A stretch of 64,000 nucleotides of DNA from Variovorax sp. J22G73 (GTDB taxonomy: Bacteria; Pseudomonadota; Gammaproteobacteria; Burkholderiales; Burkholderiaceae_C), in assembly GCF_030317035.1 (NCBI RefSeq), contig NZ_JASZYK010000012.1:149069-213068 (forward strand). The letters are read 5' to 3'. A program made the translations under genes and the position numbers. This document shows, in pieces, positions 52,188 to 61,203 of this stretch (the first letter of the stretch is position 1; every line of letters starts with the position of its first letter). The notes below the pieces were generated by a model that saw nothing but the letters and a program-made list of their open reading frames with translations, searched no databases and was not told where the DNA came from.

Positions 52188-53504
52188 TCATTCGTATATT
52201 TCGGCGTCCGGGTCGGTCGCTTCCATCTCGTAGCTGGCCGCCACCATGGCCAGCCGGCCGACCACGCCGTACATGTAGAAGCGGTTCGGCGCGCTGGCAC
52301 CCGGCTTGGCGCCGGGCTGCGGCAGGTGCGTGCTTTCGGAGAAGGCCAGCGGCACGAAGCTCGCGCCCGGCAGCTTGAGGTTCTCGTCGGGCGCCTGCTC
52401 GGCGTGCACGCGGTAGAAGCCGCCCACCACGTAGCGGTCCATCATGTAGACGACCGGCTCGGCCACGCCGTTGTGCACGCGCTCGTTGGTGAGCACGCCT
52501 TCCTGCACGATCAGCTCGGTGGGCTCGCGCAGGTCGCGCCCAGCGGGGGTCTTGGCGGCCGAAGAGGTACTGGTGCGCGACTTGCCGATGAGCGACTCGA
52601 CTTCTTTCGCGTCGCGCACCGTCACCACGCCCGGGCTGCCGCTGCCGCTGTGGCCGCCCTTGACGACCACGAACGGCTTCTCGTTGATGCCGTATTCCTT
52701 GTACTTGCGCCGCACCTTGGTGAGCACCGCGTCCACGTGGCTGGTCAGCACGTCGATGCCGCGGCCTTCGGCCACGTCCACGCCTTCGGCGCGCGCATAG
52801 ATCGGGTTGATGAGCCAGGGGTCGATGCCCAGCAGCTTGCCGAAGCGCTTGGAAAGCTCTTCGTAGCTGTGCAGGTGGTTGCTCTTGCGGCGCACCGACC
52901 AGCCCGCATGCAGCGGCGGCAGCAGATACTGCTCGTGCAGGTCTTCGAGGATGCCGGGCGTTCCCGCCGAAAGCTCGTTGTTGAGCAGAATTGTGCAGGG
53001 ATCGAAGTTTTTCAGACCCAGCCGACGCTTGGTGCGGACCACCGGCTCCAGCGTGACGGTGTCGCCGTTGGGCAACTCGATCTTCTTGGGCGACTTGATG
53101 GCCGGGTCGATGGACCCGATACGCACGTTGAGCCCCGCCATGTGGAAGATGCGCACCAGTTGCGCGACGTTGGCGAGATAAAAGGTGTTCTTCGAATGAT
53201 TTTCCGGAATGACGAGCAGGTTGCGCGCCTCCGGACAGATCTTCTCGATGGCGGCCTGCGCGGCCTGCACCGCCAGCGGCAGCATCTCCTTGGTGAGGTT
53301 GTTCCAGCCGCCGGGAAACAGGCTGGTGTCCACCGGCGCCAGCTTGAAGCCGGCGTTGCGGATGTCTACGGCGCTGTAGAACGGCGGCGTGTGCTCCATC
53401 CACTCGAGCCGGAACCAGCGCTCGATGGCGGGCATCGAGTCGAGCACCCGCTGCTCCAGTTCATTGATCGGGCCGGTCAGGGCGGTGACGAGATGCGGAA
53501 CCAT
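52188..53504 (-). CDS. gshA: Glutamate--cysteine ligase (betaproteobacterial GshA family)
   Basis: The 438-residue protein matches the proteobacterial gshA type unrelated in length to E. coli GshA: FRLEWMEHTPPFYSAVDIRNAGFKLAPVDTSLF in pieces, NFDPCTILLNNELSAG, and an ATP-binding-like VVVKGGHSGSGSPGVVTV loop, ending GRLAMVAASYEME. It catalyses the first committed step of glutathione synthesis. It is separated from gshB by kup, a deacetylase operon, pilA and benE. Confidence 0.93.
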   Translation of the reverse strand: MVPHLVTALTGPINELEQRVLDSMPAIERWFRLEWMEHTPPFYSAVDIRNAGFKLAPVDTSLFPGGWNNLTKEMLPLAVQAAQAAIEKICPEARNLLVIPENHSKNTFYLANVAQLVRIFHMAGLNVRIGSIDPAIKSPKKIELPNGDTVTLEPVVRTKRRLGLKNFDPCTILLNNELSAGTPGILEDLHEQYLLPPLHAGWSVRRKSNHLHSYEELSKRFGKLLGIDPWLINPIYARAEGVDVAEGRGIDVLTSHVDAVLTKVRRKYKEYGINEKPFVVVKGGHSGSGSPGVVTVRDAKEVESLIGKSRTSTSSAAKTPAGRDLREPTELIVQEGVLTNERVHNGVAEPVVYMMDRYVVGGFYRVHAEQAPDENLKLPGASFVPLAFSESTHLPQPGAKPGASAPNRFYMYGVVGRLAMVAASYEMEATDPDAEIYE

Positions 53505-53596
53505 GCGGCGGCCTTGTTGGTTTTGTGCTTAAAGGTGGAGCGGAATTGTAGGATTTGGGGATGGCCGCCCCAATGACAAGACGGCGCGAAGGCGCA

Positions 53597-54898
53597 TCAA
53601 GTCCGGACCTCGCCCTGCCCGAGCACCACGTACTTGAGCGAGGTCAGGCCTTCGATGCCCACCGGGCCGCGGGCGTGGAACTTGTCCGTGCTGATGCCGA
53701 TTTCTGCACCCAGCCCGAACTCGAAGCCGTCCGCGAAGCGTGTGCTCGCATTGACCATCACGCTGGCCGAATCGACCTCGCGCAGGAAGCGCTGGGCGTG
53801 CACGTGGTCGCGCGTGACGATGGCATCGGTGTGGTGGCTCGAATAGCGGTTGATGTGGGCAATGGCTTCGTCCACGCCCGACACCACCTTGATGCTGATC
53901 ACGGCGGCGAGGTATTCCTCGGACCAGTCGGACTCGACGGCATCGACGATCCTGGCCTGCGCACCCACGCTTCCTTCGGCCCCTTCGGCGCGCAGGATTG
54001 CCGCGGCCGCCGGGTCGCAGCGCATCTCCACGCCCTTGGCCGCGAACACGGCGGCAATCTCGGGCAGGAAGTCTTCGGCCACCGCGGCCGACACCAGCAG
54101 GCCTTCGGCGGCGTTGCAGGGGCTGTACTTCTGGGTCTTGGCGTTGTCGACGATGCGCAGCGCCATGTCGAACTCGGCCGTGTCGTCCACGTACACGTGG
54201 CAGTTGCCGTCCAGGTGCTTGATGACCGGCACCTTGGCGTCGCGGCTGATGCGCTCGATCAGGCCCTTGCCGCCGCGCGGAATGATCACGTCGACGAATT
54301 CGGGCATGGCGATGAGCTGGCCGACGGCTTCGCGGTCGGTGGTCTGCACCAGCTGCACCGCTTCCACCGGCAGGCCGGCCTCGGCCAGCGACTCGGACAC
54401 CAGCAGCGCCAGCGCCTTGTTCGACTCGATGGCCTCCGAGCCGCCGCGCAGGATGGCCGCGTTGCCGCTCTTGATGGCCAGGCTCGCGGCCTCGATGGTC
54501 ACGTTGGGGCGGCTCTCGTAGATCATGCCGAACACGCCGATGGGCACGCGCATCTGGCCCACTCGAATGCCGCTGGGCTGCTGCTTCATGCCGATGATTT
54601 CGCCGATGACGTCGGCCATGCCGGCGAGCTGCTCGCAGCCCAGGGCGACGGTCTCGATGACCTTGGGCGTGAGCTTCAGGCGGTCGACCATCGGGGCCGA
54701 GAGGCCGGCGGCGGTGGCGCGGGCCAGGTCTTTCTCGTTGGCGATCGCCAACCCCGGGCCGGCTTCGCGCAGGCGCCGGGCCAAGACCTTCAATGCTCTG
54801 TTTTTGGTAGCTGCATCCGCACGGGCCATGAGGAATGCAGCGGCTTTGGCTTGCAGACCAAGGGTCTGCATGTGCTCGCTGACGTTGAACGCGTTCAT
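53597..54898 (-). CDS. proA: Glutamate-5-semialdehyde dehydrogenase (gamma-glutamyl phosphate reductase)
   Basis: The 433-residue NADPH-dependent enzyme of proline synthesis has the ProA opening, ESRPNVTIEAASLAIKSGNAAILRGG in pieces, the catalytic Cys in QKYSPCNAAEGLLV and the C-terminal VMVNASTRFADGFEFGLGAEIGIST region. It lies last in leuS-lptE-holA-proA on this strand, 82 bp after holA. proB is not in the window. Confidence 0.96.
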   Translation of the reverse strand: MNAFNVSEHMQTLGLQAKAAAFLMARADAATKNRALKVLARRLREAGPGLAIANEKDLARATAAGLSAPMVDRLKLTPKVIETVALGCEQLAGMADVIGEIIGMKQQPSGIRVGQMRVPIGVFGMIYESRPNVTIEAASLAIKSGNAAILRGGSEAIESNKALALLVSESLAEAGLPVEAVQLVQTTDREAVGQLIAMPEFVDVIIPRGGKGLIERISRDAKVPVIKHLDGNCHVYVDDTAEFDMALRIVDNAKTQKYSPCNAAEGLLVSAAVAEDFLPEIAAVFAAKGVEMRCDPAAAAILRAEGAEGSVGAQARIVDAVESDWSEEYLAAVISIKVVSGVDEAIAHINRYSSHHTDAIVTRDHVHAQRFLREVDSASVMVNASTRFADGFEFGLGAEIGISTDKFHARGPVGIEGLTSLKYVVLGQGEVRT

Positions 54899-54980
54899 GC
54901 CGCTATTTTCCCACGCCGACCTGTGGCCCGGATGACACAGGCTTTTCGATGGCTCGCGCGCTCGCGGCCCCGGCCTTCGC

Positions 54981-56054
54981 TCAGCCGCGCCGCGGTGCCG
55001 CCGCCGCGCTGCTGCACGCGCGGCACAGCATCAGCGCCAGCCGCTGCAGCGACTGCCAGCCGCTCGCGGGCCAGTCGGGCTGCTTCAGCCCCTTCACGAT
55101 GCCGTCCACCAGGTGCGCGGCGCGCAGCAGCCGGGCCAGCATGCGGTCGTCCAGCCGCGGCAGCACGCGCTCGAAGGCGCGCTCGCGCGGGCCCCAGATG
55201 CGGTTTTCGCGCAGCGCCATCGGCAGCGGCCGGCCCGATGCCATGGCGTCCTTCACGCGCTTGAGTGCGCGAATGTCCTCGGCGATGGTGTAGTGCACCA
55301 GCACCTCGGCCTCGCCCTCGGCCTGCAGGCCGTCGAGCATGCGCGCCACGCGCTGCGGGTTGCCGGCCAGCACCGCCTCCGACAGCTTGAACACGTCGTA
55401 GCGCGCCACGTTGTTGACCGCGCCTTCGACCTGCTCCCAGCTCAGCTCGCCGGCCGGATGCAGCAGCGCCAGCTTCTGGATTTCCTGGTGCGCGGCCAGC
55501 AGGTTGCCTTCGACGCGGTCGGCGAAGAACTGCAGCGTGCGCTGGCCTTCGTCGCCGGCCATCACGCGCTGGCCTTGCTGGCCCAGGCGCTGCGCGATCC
55601 ATTGCGGCAGCGCGTTGCGCTCGATGGGCTCGACCTGGATGCTCGCGCCGTTGTTCTCCAGCGCGGAGAACCAGGCGCCGGTGCGCGTGGCCTTGTCCAG
55701 CCGCGGCAGCATCACCAGCGTGAGCGTGCTGTCGTTGCCGGGCGCGGCCTCGGCCATCTGCTGCAGCGCGGCGCTGCCGTCCTTGCCGGGCTTGCCCGAG
55801 GGAATGCGGATCTCGACGATCTGCTTGTCGGCGAACAGAGACAGCGACCCGCCCGCGGCCAGCACCGCGCTCCAGTCGAAGTGCGCGCCGGCCACGGTGT
55901 ACGAGCTGCGCTCGGTGTAGCCCTGCGTGCGCGCCGCCGCGCGAATGGCGTCGGCCGCTTCCTGCGCGAGCAGCGGCTCGTCGCCGTGGATGGTGTAGAG
56001 CGGCTTCAGCCCCTTCTGCAGGTGGGCTGCGAGCTGGGCGCTGGCAAGTTGCAT
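54981..56054 (-). CDS. holA: DNA polymerase III delta subunit
   Basis: The 357-residue clamp-loader delta subunit has the N-terminal HolA opening (AHLQKGLKPLYTIHGDEPLLAQEAADAIR in parts), a Walker-like fold without the P-loop, and the helical collar with YDVFKLSEAVLAGNPQR. It opens the beta clamp within the polymerase III holoenzyme. It follows lptE by 28 bp, a standard association in proteobacteria. Confidence 0.93.
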   Translation of the reverse strand: MQLASAQLAAHLQKGLKPLYTIHGDEPLLAQEAADAIRAAARTQGYTERSSYTVAGAHFDWSAVLAAGGSLSLFADKQIVEIRIPSGKPGKDGSAALQQMAEAAPGNDSTLTLVMLPRLDKATRTGAWFSALENNGASIQVEPIERNALPQWIAQRLGQQGQRVMAGDEGQRTLQFFADRVEGNLLAAHQEIQKLALLHPAGELSWEQVEGAVNNVARYDVFKLSEAVLAGNPQRVARMLDGLQAEGEAEVLVHYTIAEDIRALKRVKDAMASGRPLPMALRENRIWGPRERAFERVLPRLDDRMLARLLRAAHLVDGIVKGLKQPDWPASGWQSLQRLALMLCRACSSAAAAPRRG

Positions 56055-56082
56055 GGAATTGAAATGACCCGGGCGCGCAGCC

Positions 56083-56628
56083 TCAGAGTTCCTTGACGGC
56101 GGCCAGCCGGCGCATCAGCTGCTGTGCGATGTCCGACTGCATGTCGCGGAACAGCAGGTCGGCTTCGCCTTCCTTGGCCAGCGCGTTGGTTTCGTTGAAG
56201 CTCAGGTCGCGCGTCTGCGAGACCTCGGTGGCGGGCAGCAGGTCCTTGCCGCCCGGCGTGCGCAGGCGGAAGCGCACGCTCAGTTGCAGCTGCAGCTCGC
56301 GCACCAGGCCGGCCGAGTTGGTGGAGATGACGAAGCGGTTGCGGTTCTCGCCCAGGATCTCGAGCACCGCATCGGCGGTCGAGATGACGGGCGGGCTGCC
56401 TGCCACGACGGGCTCCGGCGTCACCACCGTCACCGTGCCGGTGGCCCGCAGCTCGCGCCGGATCTGGTTGATCATGGCCGAGTTGCCCGACACCGACAGC
56501 GTCTTGAACGCGAAGACCGGCGCCTTGCGCAGCTCGAAGCCGCAACCGGCCAGGCCCAGCGAGGCGCCTGCCGCCACCAAACCCAGGAGAAAGCCGCGGC
56601 GCGGCTGCGAGACAGTGCGAGTGTTCAT
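56083..56628 (-). CDS. lptE: LPS-assembly lipoprotein LptE
   Basis: The 181-residue lipoprotein has a lipobox LAGC (Cys29) after a Tat-like twin-arginine leader (PRRGFLLGLV). The mature region begins GFELRKAPVFAFKTLSVSGN, the LptE/RlpB signature. It plugs and assembles LptD in the outer membrane to insert LPS. It lies between leuS and holA, its usual position; lptA and lptB are elsewhere in the window. Confidence 0.93.
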   Translation of the reverse strand: MNTRTVSQPRRGFLLGLVAAGASLGLAGCGFELRKAPVFAFKTLSVSGNSAMINQIRRELRATGTVTVVTPEPVVAGSPPVISTADAVLEILGENRNRFVISTNSAGLVRELQLQLSVRFRLRTPGGKDLLPATEVSQTRDLSFNETNALAKEGEADLLFRDMQSDIAQQLMRRLAAVKEL

Positions 56629-56642
56629 GCTTGAGTCGTTCG

Positions 56643-59273
56643 TCAGAGAACCACGTTGACCAGGCGGCCGGGAACCACGATCACGCGCTTGGGCGGCGCG
56701 CCCTCGGCGAAGGCGACGAAGTCGTCGCAGGCGAGCGCCAGCTTCTCGATCTCGTCCTTGGAGGCGCCGGCCGGCACCAGCAGCTTGCCGCGCAGCTTGC
56801 CGTTGACCTGCAGCATCAGCTCGATCTCGTCCTGCACCAGCGCGCCGACGTCGACCGTGGGCCAGGCCGCGTCGAGCAGGCCGCCCAGGTCCTTGTCGTA
56901 GCCGAGCTCGTTCCACAGCTGCTGCGCGATGTGCGGCGTGGCCGGGTACATGCAGCGCAGCAGGATGCCGAAGCCCTCGCGCAGCGCGGCCGCGTCGCCC
57001 TTGCTGCCGTCGGGCTTGAAGCCTTCGAGCGCGTTGAGCAGCTTCATCGCGCCCGACACCACGGTGTTGTATTGCATGCGCTGGTAGTCGTAATCGACCT
57101 GGCGCAGCACGGTATGAACCTCGCGGCGCAGCGCCTGGGCGCCCTTGCCCAAGGTCTGGCCGGCCAGCGCGACGGGCGCCACCTCGGCCTGCGCGGCACC
57201 GAAGTTCCACACGCGGCGCAGGAAGCGGTAGCTGCCTTCGACGGCCGCGTCGTTCCACTCGAGCGTGGCTTCGGGCGGCGCGGTGAACATGGTGTACAGG
57301 CGCGCGGTGTCGGCGCCGTACTTCTCGATCAGGTCCTGCGGGTCGACGCCGTTGCGCTCGCTCTTGCCCATCTTGCCCACGCCGCCGTACTCGACCCGGG
57401 TGCCGTCGGCGGTGGTGCCGCCCGTGATGCGGCCCTGCGCGTCGAGCACGGTCGTCACCTCGGTGGGCGGGAAGTAGTCCTTGCCGCCCTTCTCGTTGCG
57501 CTTGTAGAAGATGTGGTTGAGCACCATGCCCTGCGTGAGCAGCTTGCTGAAGGGCTCGTCGGCCTTCACCAGGCCCAGGTCGCGCATCACCTTGGTCCAG
57601 AAGCGTGCGTACAGCAGGTGAAGAATCGCGTGCTCGATGCCGCCGATGTACTGGTCCATCGGCATCCAGTAATTGGCGCCCTCGGCGACCATGGCCTGGT
57701 CGTTCTTGGGGTCGCAGTAGCGCATGAAGTACCACGACGAATCGACGAAGGTGTCCATCGTGTCGGTCTCGCGCCGCGCGGCCTTGCCGCACACGGGGCA
57801 CACCACGCCGGCGTGGAAGCCTTCGTGCTTGTTCAGCGGGTTGCCGGAGCCGTCGGGCACGCAGTCGGTGGGCAGCACCACGGGCAGGTCCTTCTCGGGG
57901 ACCGGCACCGCGCCGTGCTCTTCGCAATGGATGATCGGGATCGGCGTGCCCCAGTAGCGCTGGCGGCTCACGCCCCAGTCGCGCAGGCGCCAGGTGGTCT
58001 GCAACTCGCCCAGGCCCTTCTGGCCCAGGGCATGCGCCACGGCGGCCACGGCCTCCTTGTAGGTCATGCCGCTGAAGTTGTCGGAGTTGATGGTGATGCC
58101 GCGCTGCTTGTCGCCGTACCAGTCCTGCCACTTGTGATAGTCGAAGTGCGGCTCGTCGTCCACCAGCACCACCTGGATGATCTCGATGCCGTACTTGTTG
58201 GCGAAGGCGAAGTCGCGCTCGTCGTGCGCGGGCACGCCCATGACGGCGCCGTCGCCGTAGCCGATCAGCACGTAGTTGCCGACCCACACGGGCACCTGCT
58301 CGTCGGTGATCGGGTGCGTCACCGTGAGGCCGGTGGGCACGCCCTTTTTCTCCTGCGTGGCGAGCTCGGCCTCGGTGGTGCCACCGTTCTTGCACTCCTC
58401 GATGAAGGCCGCGACCTTCGGGTCGAGCGTGGCGGCGTGCGCGGCCAGCGGGTGCTCGGGCGCCACGGCGCAGAACGTCACGCCCATGATGGTGTCGGCG
58501 CGCGTGGTGAACACGTACATCCGGCCGTCCTGGATCGGCTTGCCGCCCGCGTCCTTGATGTCGTGCGTGAAGGCGAAGCGCAGGCCTTCGCTCTTGCCGA
58601 TCCAGTTCTCCTGCATCAGCTTCACGCGCTCGGGCCAGCCCGGCAGCTTGTGCTGGGTGTGCTCGAGCAGTTCTTCGGCGTAGTCGCTGATCTTCAGGTA
58701 GTAGCCCGGGATTTCACGGCGCTCGACCGTGGCGCCGGTGCGCCAGCCCTTGCCGTCGATCACCTGCTCGTTGGCCAGCACGGTCTGGTCGACCGGGTCC
58801 CAGTTCACGACCTGGGTCTTGCGGTAGGCAATGCCCTTTTCGAGCATCTTCAGGAACAGCCACTGGTTCCACTTGTAGTAGCTCGGGTCGCAGGTGGCGA
58901 TCTCGCGGCTCCAGTCGATGGCCAGGCCCATGGCCTGGAGCTGGCCCTTCATGTAGGCGATGTTCTCGTAGGTCCACTTGGCCGGGGGCACGCCGTTTTT
59001 CAGGGCGGCGTTCTCGGCCGGCAGGCCGAAGGCGTCCCAGCCCATGGGCATCAGCACGTTGTAGCCGCTCATGCGCAGGTAGCGCGTGAGCATGTCGTTG
59101 ATGGTGTAGTTGCGCACGTGGCCCATGTGCAGCTTGCCGCTGGGGTACGGCAGCATCGAGCAGGCGTAGTACTTCTTGCGGCTCGCGTCTTCGGTGACGC
59201 GGTAGGCATCGGCGGCGCTCCATTGCGCCTGGGCAGCGGACTCGACGTCGCTGGGTTTGTAGCTGGGGTTCAT
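56643..59273 (-). CDS. leuS: Leucine--tRNA ligase
   Basis: An 876-residue class I synthetase with HIGH-equivalent PYPSGKLHMGHVRNY, the leucyl-specific CP1 editing domain (near residues 230-420), MDTFVDSSWYFMRYCDP and the C-terminal anticodon domain. The KMSKS loop reads KMGKSERNGVDP, with Gly in place of the first Ser. It is the first gene of leuS-lptE-holA-proA and diverges from a GH13 gene. Confidence 0.97.
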   Translation of the reverse strand: MNPSYKPSDVESAAQAQWSAADAYRVTEDASRKKYYACSMLPYPSGKLHMGHVRNYTINDMLTRYLRMSGYNVLMPMGWDAFGLPAENAALKNGVPPAKWTYENIAYMKGQLQAMGLAIDWSREIATCDPSYYKWNQWLFLKMLEKGIAYRKTQVVNWDPVDQTVLANEQVIDGKGWRTGATVERREIPGYYLKISDYAEELLEHTQHKLPGWPERVKLMQENWIGKSEGLRFAFTHDIKDAGGKPIQDGRMYVFTTRADTIMGVTFCAVAPEHPLAAHAATLDPKVAAFIEECKNGGTTEAELATQEKKGVPTGLTVTHPITDEQVPVWVGNYVLIGYGDGAVMGVPAHDERDFAFANKYGIEIIQVVLVDDEPHFDYHKWQDWYGDKQRGITINSDNFSGMTYKEAVAAVAHALGQKGLGELQTTWRLRDWGVSRQRYWGTPIPIIHCEEHGAVPVPEKDLPVVLPTDCVPDGSGNPLNKHEGFHAGVVCPVCGKAARRETDTMDTFVDSSWYFMRYCDPKNDQAMVAEGANYWMPMDQYIGGIEHAILHLLYARFWTKVMRDLGLVKADEPFSKLLTQGMVLNHIFYKRNEKGGKDYFPPTEVTTVLDAQGRITGGTTADGTRVEYGGVGKMGKSERNGVDPQDLIEKYGADTARLYTMFTAPPEATLEWNDAAVEGSYRFLRRVWNFGAAQAEVAPVALAGQTLGKGAQALRREVHTVLRQVDYDYQRMQYNTVVSGAMKLLNALEGFKPDGSKGDAAALREGFGILLRCMYPATPHIAQQLWNELGYDKDLGGLLDAAWPTVDVGALVQDEIELMLQVNGKLRGKLLVPAGASKDEIEKLALACDDFVAFAEGAPPKRVIVVPGRLVNVVL

Positions 59274-59389
59274 GTCGGCTCGGCAAGAGCCCGGCGCAAG
59301 GCGGCCGGGAACGCGGGATTATCGCGCCCGGGAGAAAGCCCCGGGCCGCAAACGCCGGCCGGGGGGCACGTAACCTGCGTGTTGCACCG

Positions 59390-59416
59390 GCCGCGCCTGC
59401 CCGGGCGCGGCTTTTT
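59390..59416 (+). terminator. Terminator-like hairpin in the GH13 5' leader
   Basis: GCCGCGCC, loop TGCCC, GGGCGCGGC and five T lie on the plus strand, 70 bp before the GH13 start, with no plus-strand gene upstream. It may attenuate GH13-glgB or stop readthrough. Confidence 0.6.
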
Positions 59417-59485
59417 CGGTACGCAAGACCGCGCCCGTGGCCCGGATTTCGCATGCCACAATGTTTTTCGACCACAGGGACCGGC

Positions 59486-61198
59486 ATGGGCAGCAACAGC
59501 GACAGCAGCAAACGCGACGGCGAAATCGGCGGAAAAAGCAGCGATTGGTGGCGCGGCGCGGTGATCTACCAGATCTATCCCCGCAGTTTCATGGACAGCA
59601 ACGGCGACGGCATCGGCGACCTGCCCGGCATCACGTCCCGGCTCGAGCACGTGGCCCGCCTGGGCGTCGATGCCATCTGGGTCTCCCCCTTCTTCCGCTC
59701 CCCCATGAAGGACTTCGGCTACGACGTGTCCGACTACCGGGCGGTCGACCCGCTGTTCGGCACGCTGGCCGACTTCGACGCCATGCTCGCGCGCATGCAT
59801 GCGCTGGGGCTGAAGCTCATCATCGACCAGGTGCTCTCGCACACCTCCGACCAGCATGCCTGGTTCACCGAGAGCCGCAGCAGCCGCGACAACCCCAAGG
59901 CCGACTGGTACGTGTGGGCCGACCCCCGGCCCGACGGCACCCCGCCGACCAACTGGCTGTCGGTGTTCGGCGGCTCGGCCTGGCAATGGGACTCGCGCCG
60001 GCGCCAGTACTACCTGCACAGCTTCCTGGCCGAGCAGCCCGACCTGAACTTCCACAGCGCCGAGGTGCAGCAGGCCCTGCTGGGCGAGGTGCGCTTCTGG
60101 TGCGAGCGCGGCGTGGACGGCTTTCGCTTCGACGCCTGCAACCACCAGTTCCACGACGCGCTGCTGCGCGACAACCCGCCGGCCACGCTGGCCTCCATCG
60201 ACGAGGTCAGCACCGTGCGCGCGGACAACCCCTACGCGATGCAGCAGCACCTGTACGACAAGAGCCAGACCGAGAACCTGGCGTTTCTCGAAAGCCTGCG
60301 CCGCCTGCTCGACGGCTACGGCGCAGTGGCGCTGGGCGAGGTCGGCGACGAAAACGCACCGCCCGTGATGGCGCAGTACACCGAGCTGGGCAAGCGCCTG
60401 CACCTGGCCTACAGCTTCAGCCTGCTAACGGCCGAGCACAGCCCGGCGCACCTGCGCCACCAAGTCGAGGCGCTCGACCACGCGCTGGCACCCACCGGCG
60501 GCTGGGGCTGCTGGGCGGTGTCCAACCACGACGTGCCGCGCGTCGCCACCCGCTGGAGCGGCGGCGGCCCGCCCGACACCCGGCGCGACCGGCTCTGGCT
60601 GGCGCTGCTGCTCACGCTGCGCGGCAGCGCCAGCATCTACCAGGGCGAAGAGCTGGGCCTGCCCGAGGCCGAGGTGCCCTTCGAGTTGCTGCAAGACCCC
60701 TACGGCCGCGCCTTCTGGCCTGAGTTCAAGGGCCGCGACGGCTGCCGCACTCCGCTGGCGTGGACCTCCGAGTCGCCCCACGGCGGCTTCACCACCGGCA
60801 CGCCCTGGCTGCCGGTGCACGGCGCGCACCTGCCGCTGGCCGTCGAGCAGCAGGCCGACGACCCCGGTTCGATGCTCGCCTTCAGCCGCGCGCTGCTGCA
60901 CTGGCGCCGCGCGCAGCCGCTGCTGCGCACCGGCGGCATCACCTTCTTCGACGCGCCCGAGCCGCTGCTGCACTTCGAGCGGCGCAGCGGGCGCCAGTCG
61001 CTGCAGGCCGTGTTCAATTTTTCGGGCGAGCCGGTGTCAATGCCGCTGCCCGAAGGCGTGTTGCCCCTTGTCGGACAACCGCTGTCGGCCACCGCCGTCG
61101 TGCAGGGCACGGGTGACAGGCGCATGCTGGTGCTGTCGCCGTACGGCGTCTTCATCGGCGTGCCTGCCGGTGAAGCTACCGGCGCGGGAACCGACTGA
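59486..61198 (+). CDS. GH13 alpha-glucosidase/oligo-1,6-glucosidase-type enzyme
   Basis: A 570-residue GH13 enzyme with the opening WWRGAVIYQIYPRSFMDSNG and the calcium/loop region DGIGDLPGI. The catalytic triad is intact: Asp216 in FRFDACN, Glu285 in LGEVGDE and Asp349 in NHDVPR. The DNPKADWY region resembles alpha-glucosidases and oligo-1,6-glucosidases. The ATG at 59486 follows a GGGACC site. It precedes glgB by 5 bp, implying joint alpha-glucan metabolism. Trehalose-linked GH13 activities are possible. Confidence 0.87.
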   Translation: MGSNSDSSKRDGEIGGKSSDWWRGAVIYQIYPRSFMDSNGDGIGDLPGITSRLEHVARLGVDAIWVSPFFRSPMKDFGYDVSDYRAVDPLFGTLADFDAMLARMHALGLKLIIDQVLSHTSDQHAWFTESRSSRDNPKADWYVWADPRPDGTPPTNWLSVFGGSAWQWDSRRRQYYLHSFLAEQPDLNFHSAEVQQALLGEVRFWCERGVDGFRFDACNHQFHDALLRDNPPATLASIDEVSTVRADNPYAMQQHLYDKSQTENLAFLESLRRLLDGYGAVALGEVGDENAPPVMAQYTELGKRLHLAYSFSLLTAEHSPAHLRHQVEALDHALAPTGGWGCWAVSNHDVPRVATRWSGGGPPDTRRDRLWLALLLTLRGSASIYQGEELGLPEAEVPFELLQDPYGRAFWPEFKGRDGCRTPLAWTSESPHGGFTTGTPWLPVHGAHLPLAVEQQADDPGSMLAFSRALLHWRRAQPLLRTGGITFFDAPEPLLHFERRSGRQSLQAVFNFSGEPVSMPLPEGVLPLVGQPLSATAVVQGTGDRRMLVLSPYGVFIGVPAGEATGAGTD

Positions 61199-61203
61199 CC
61201 ACC

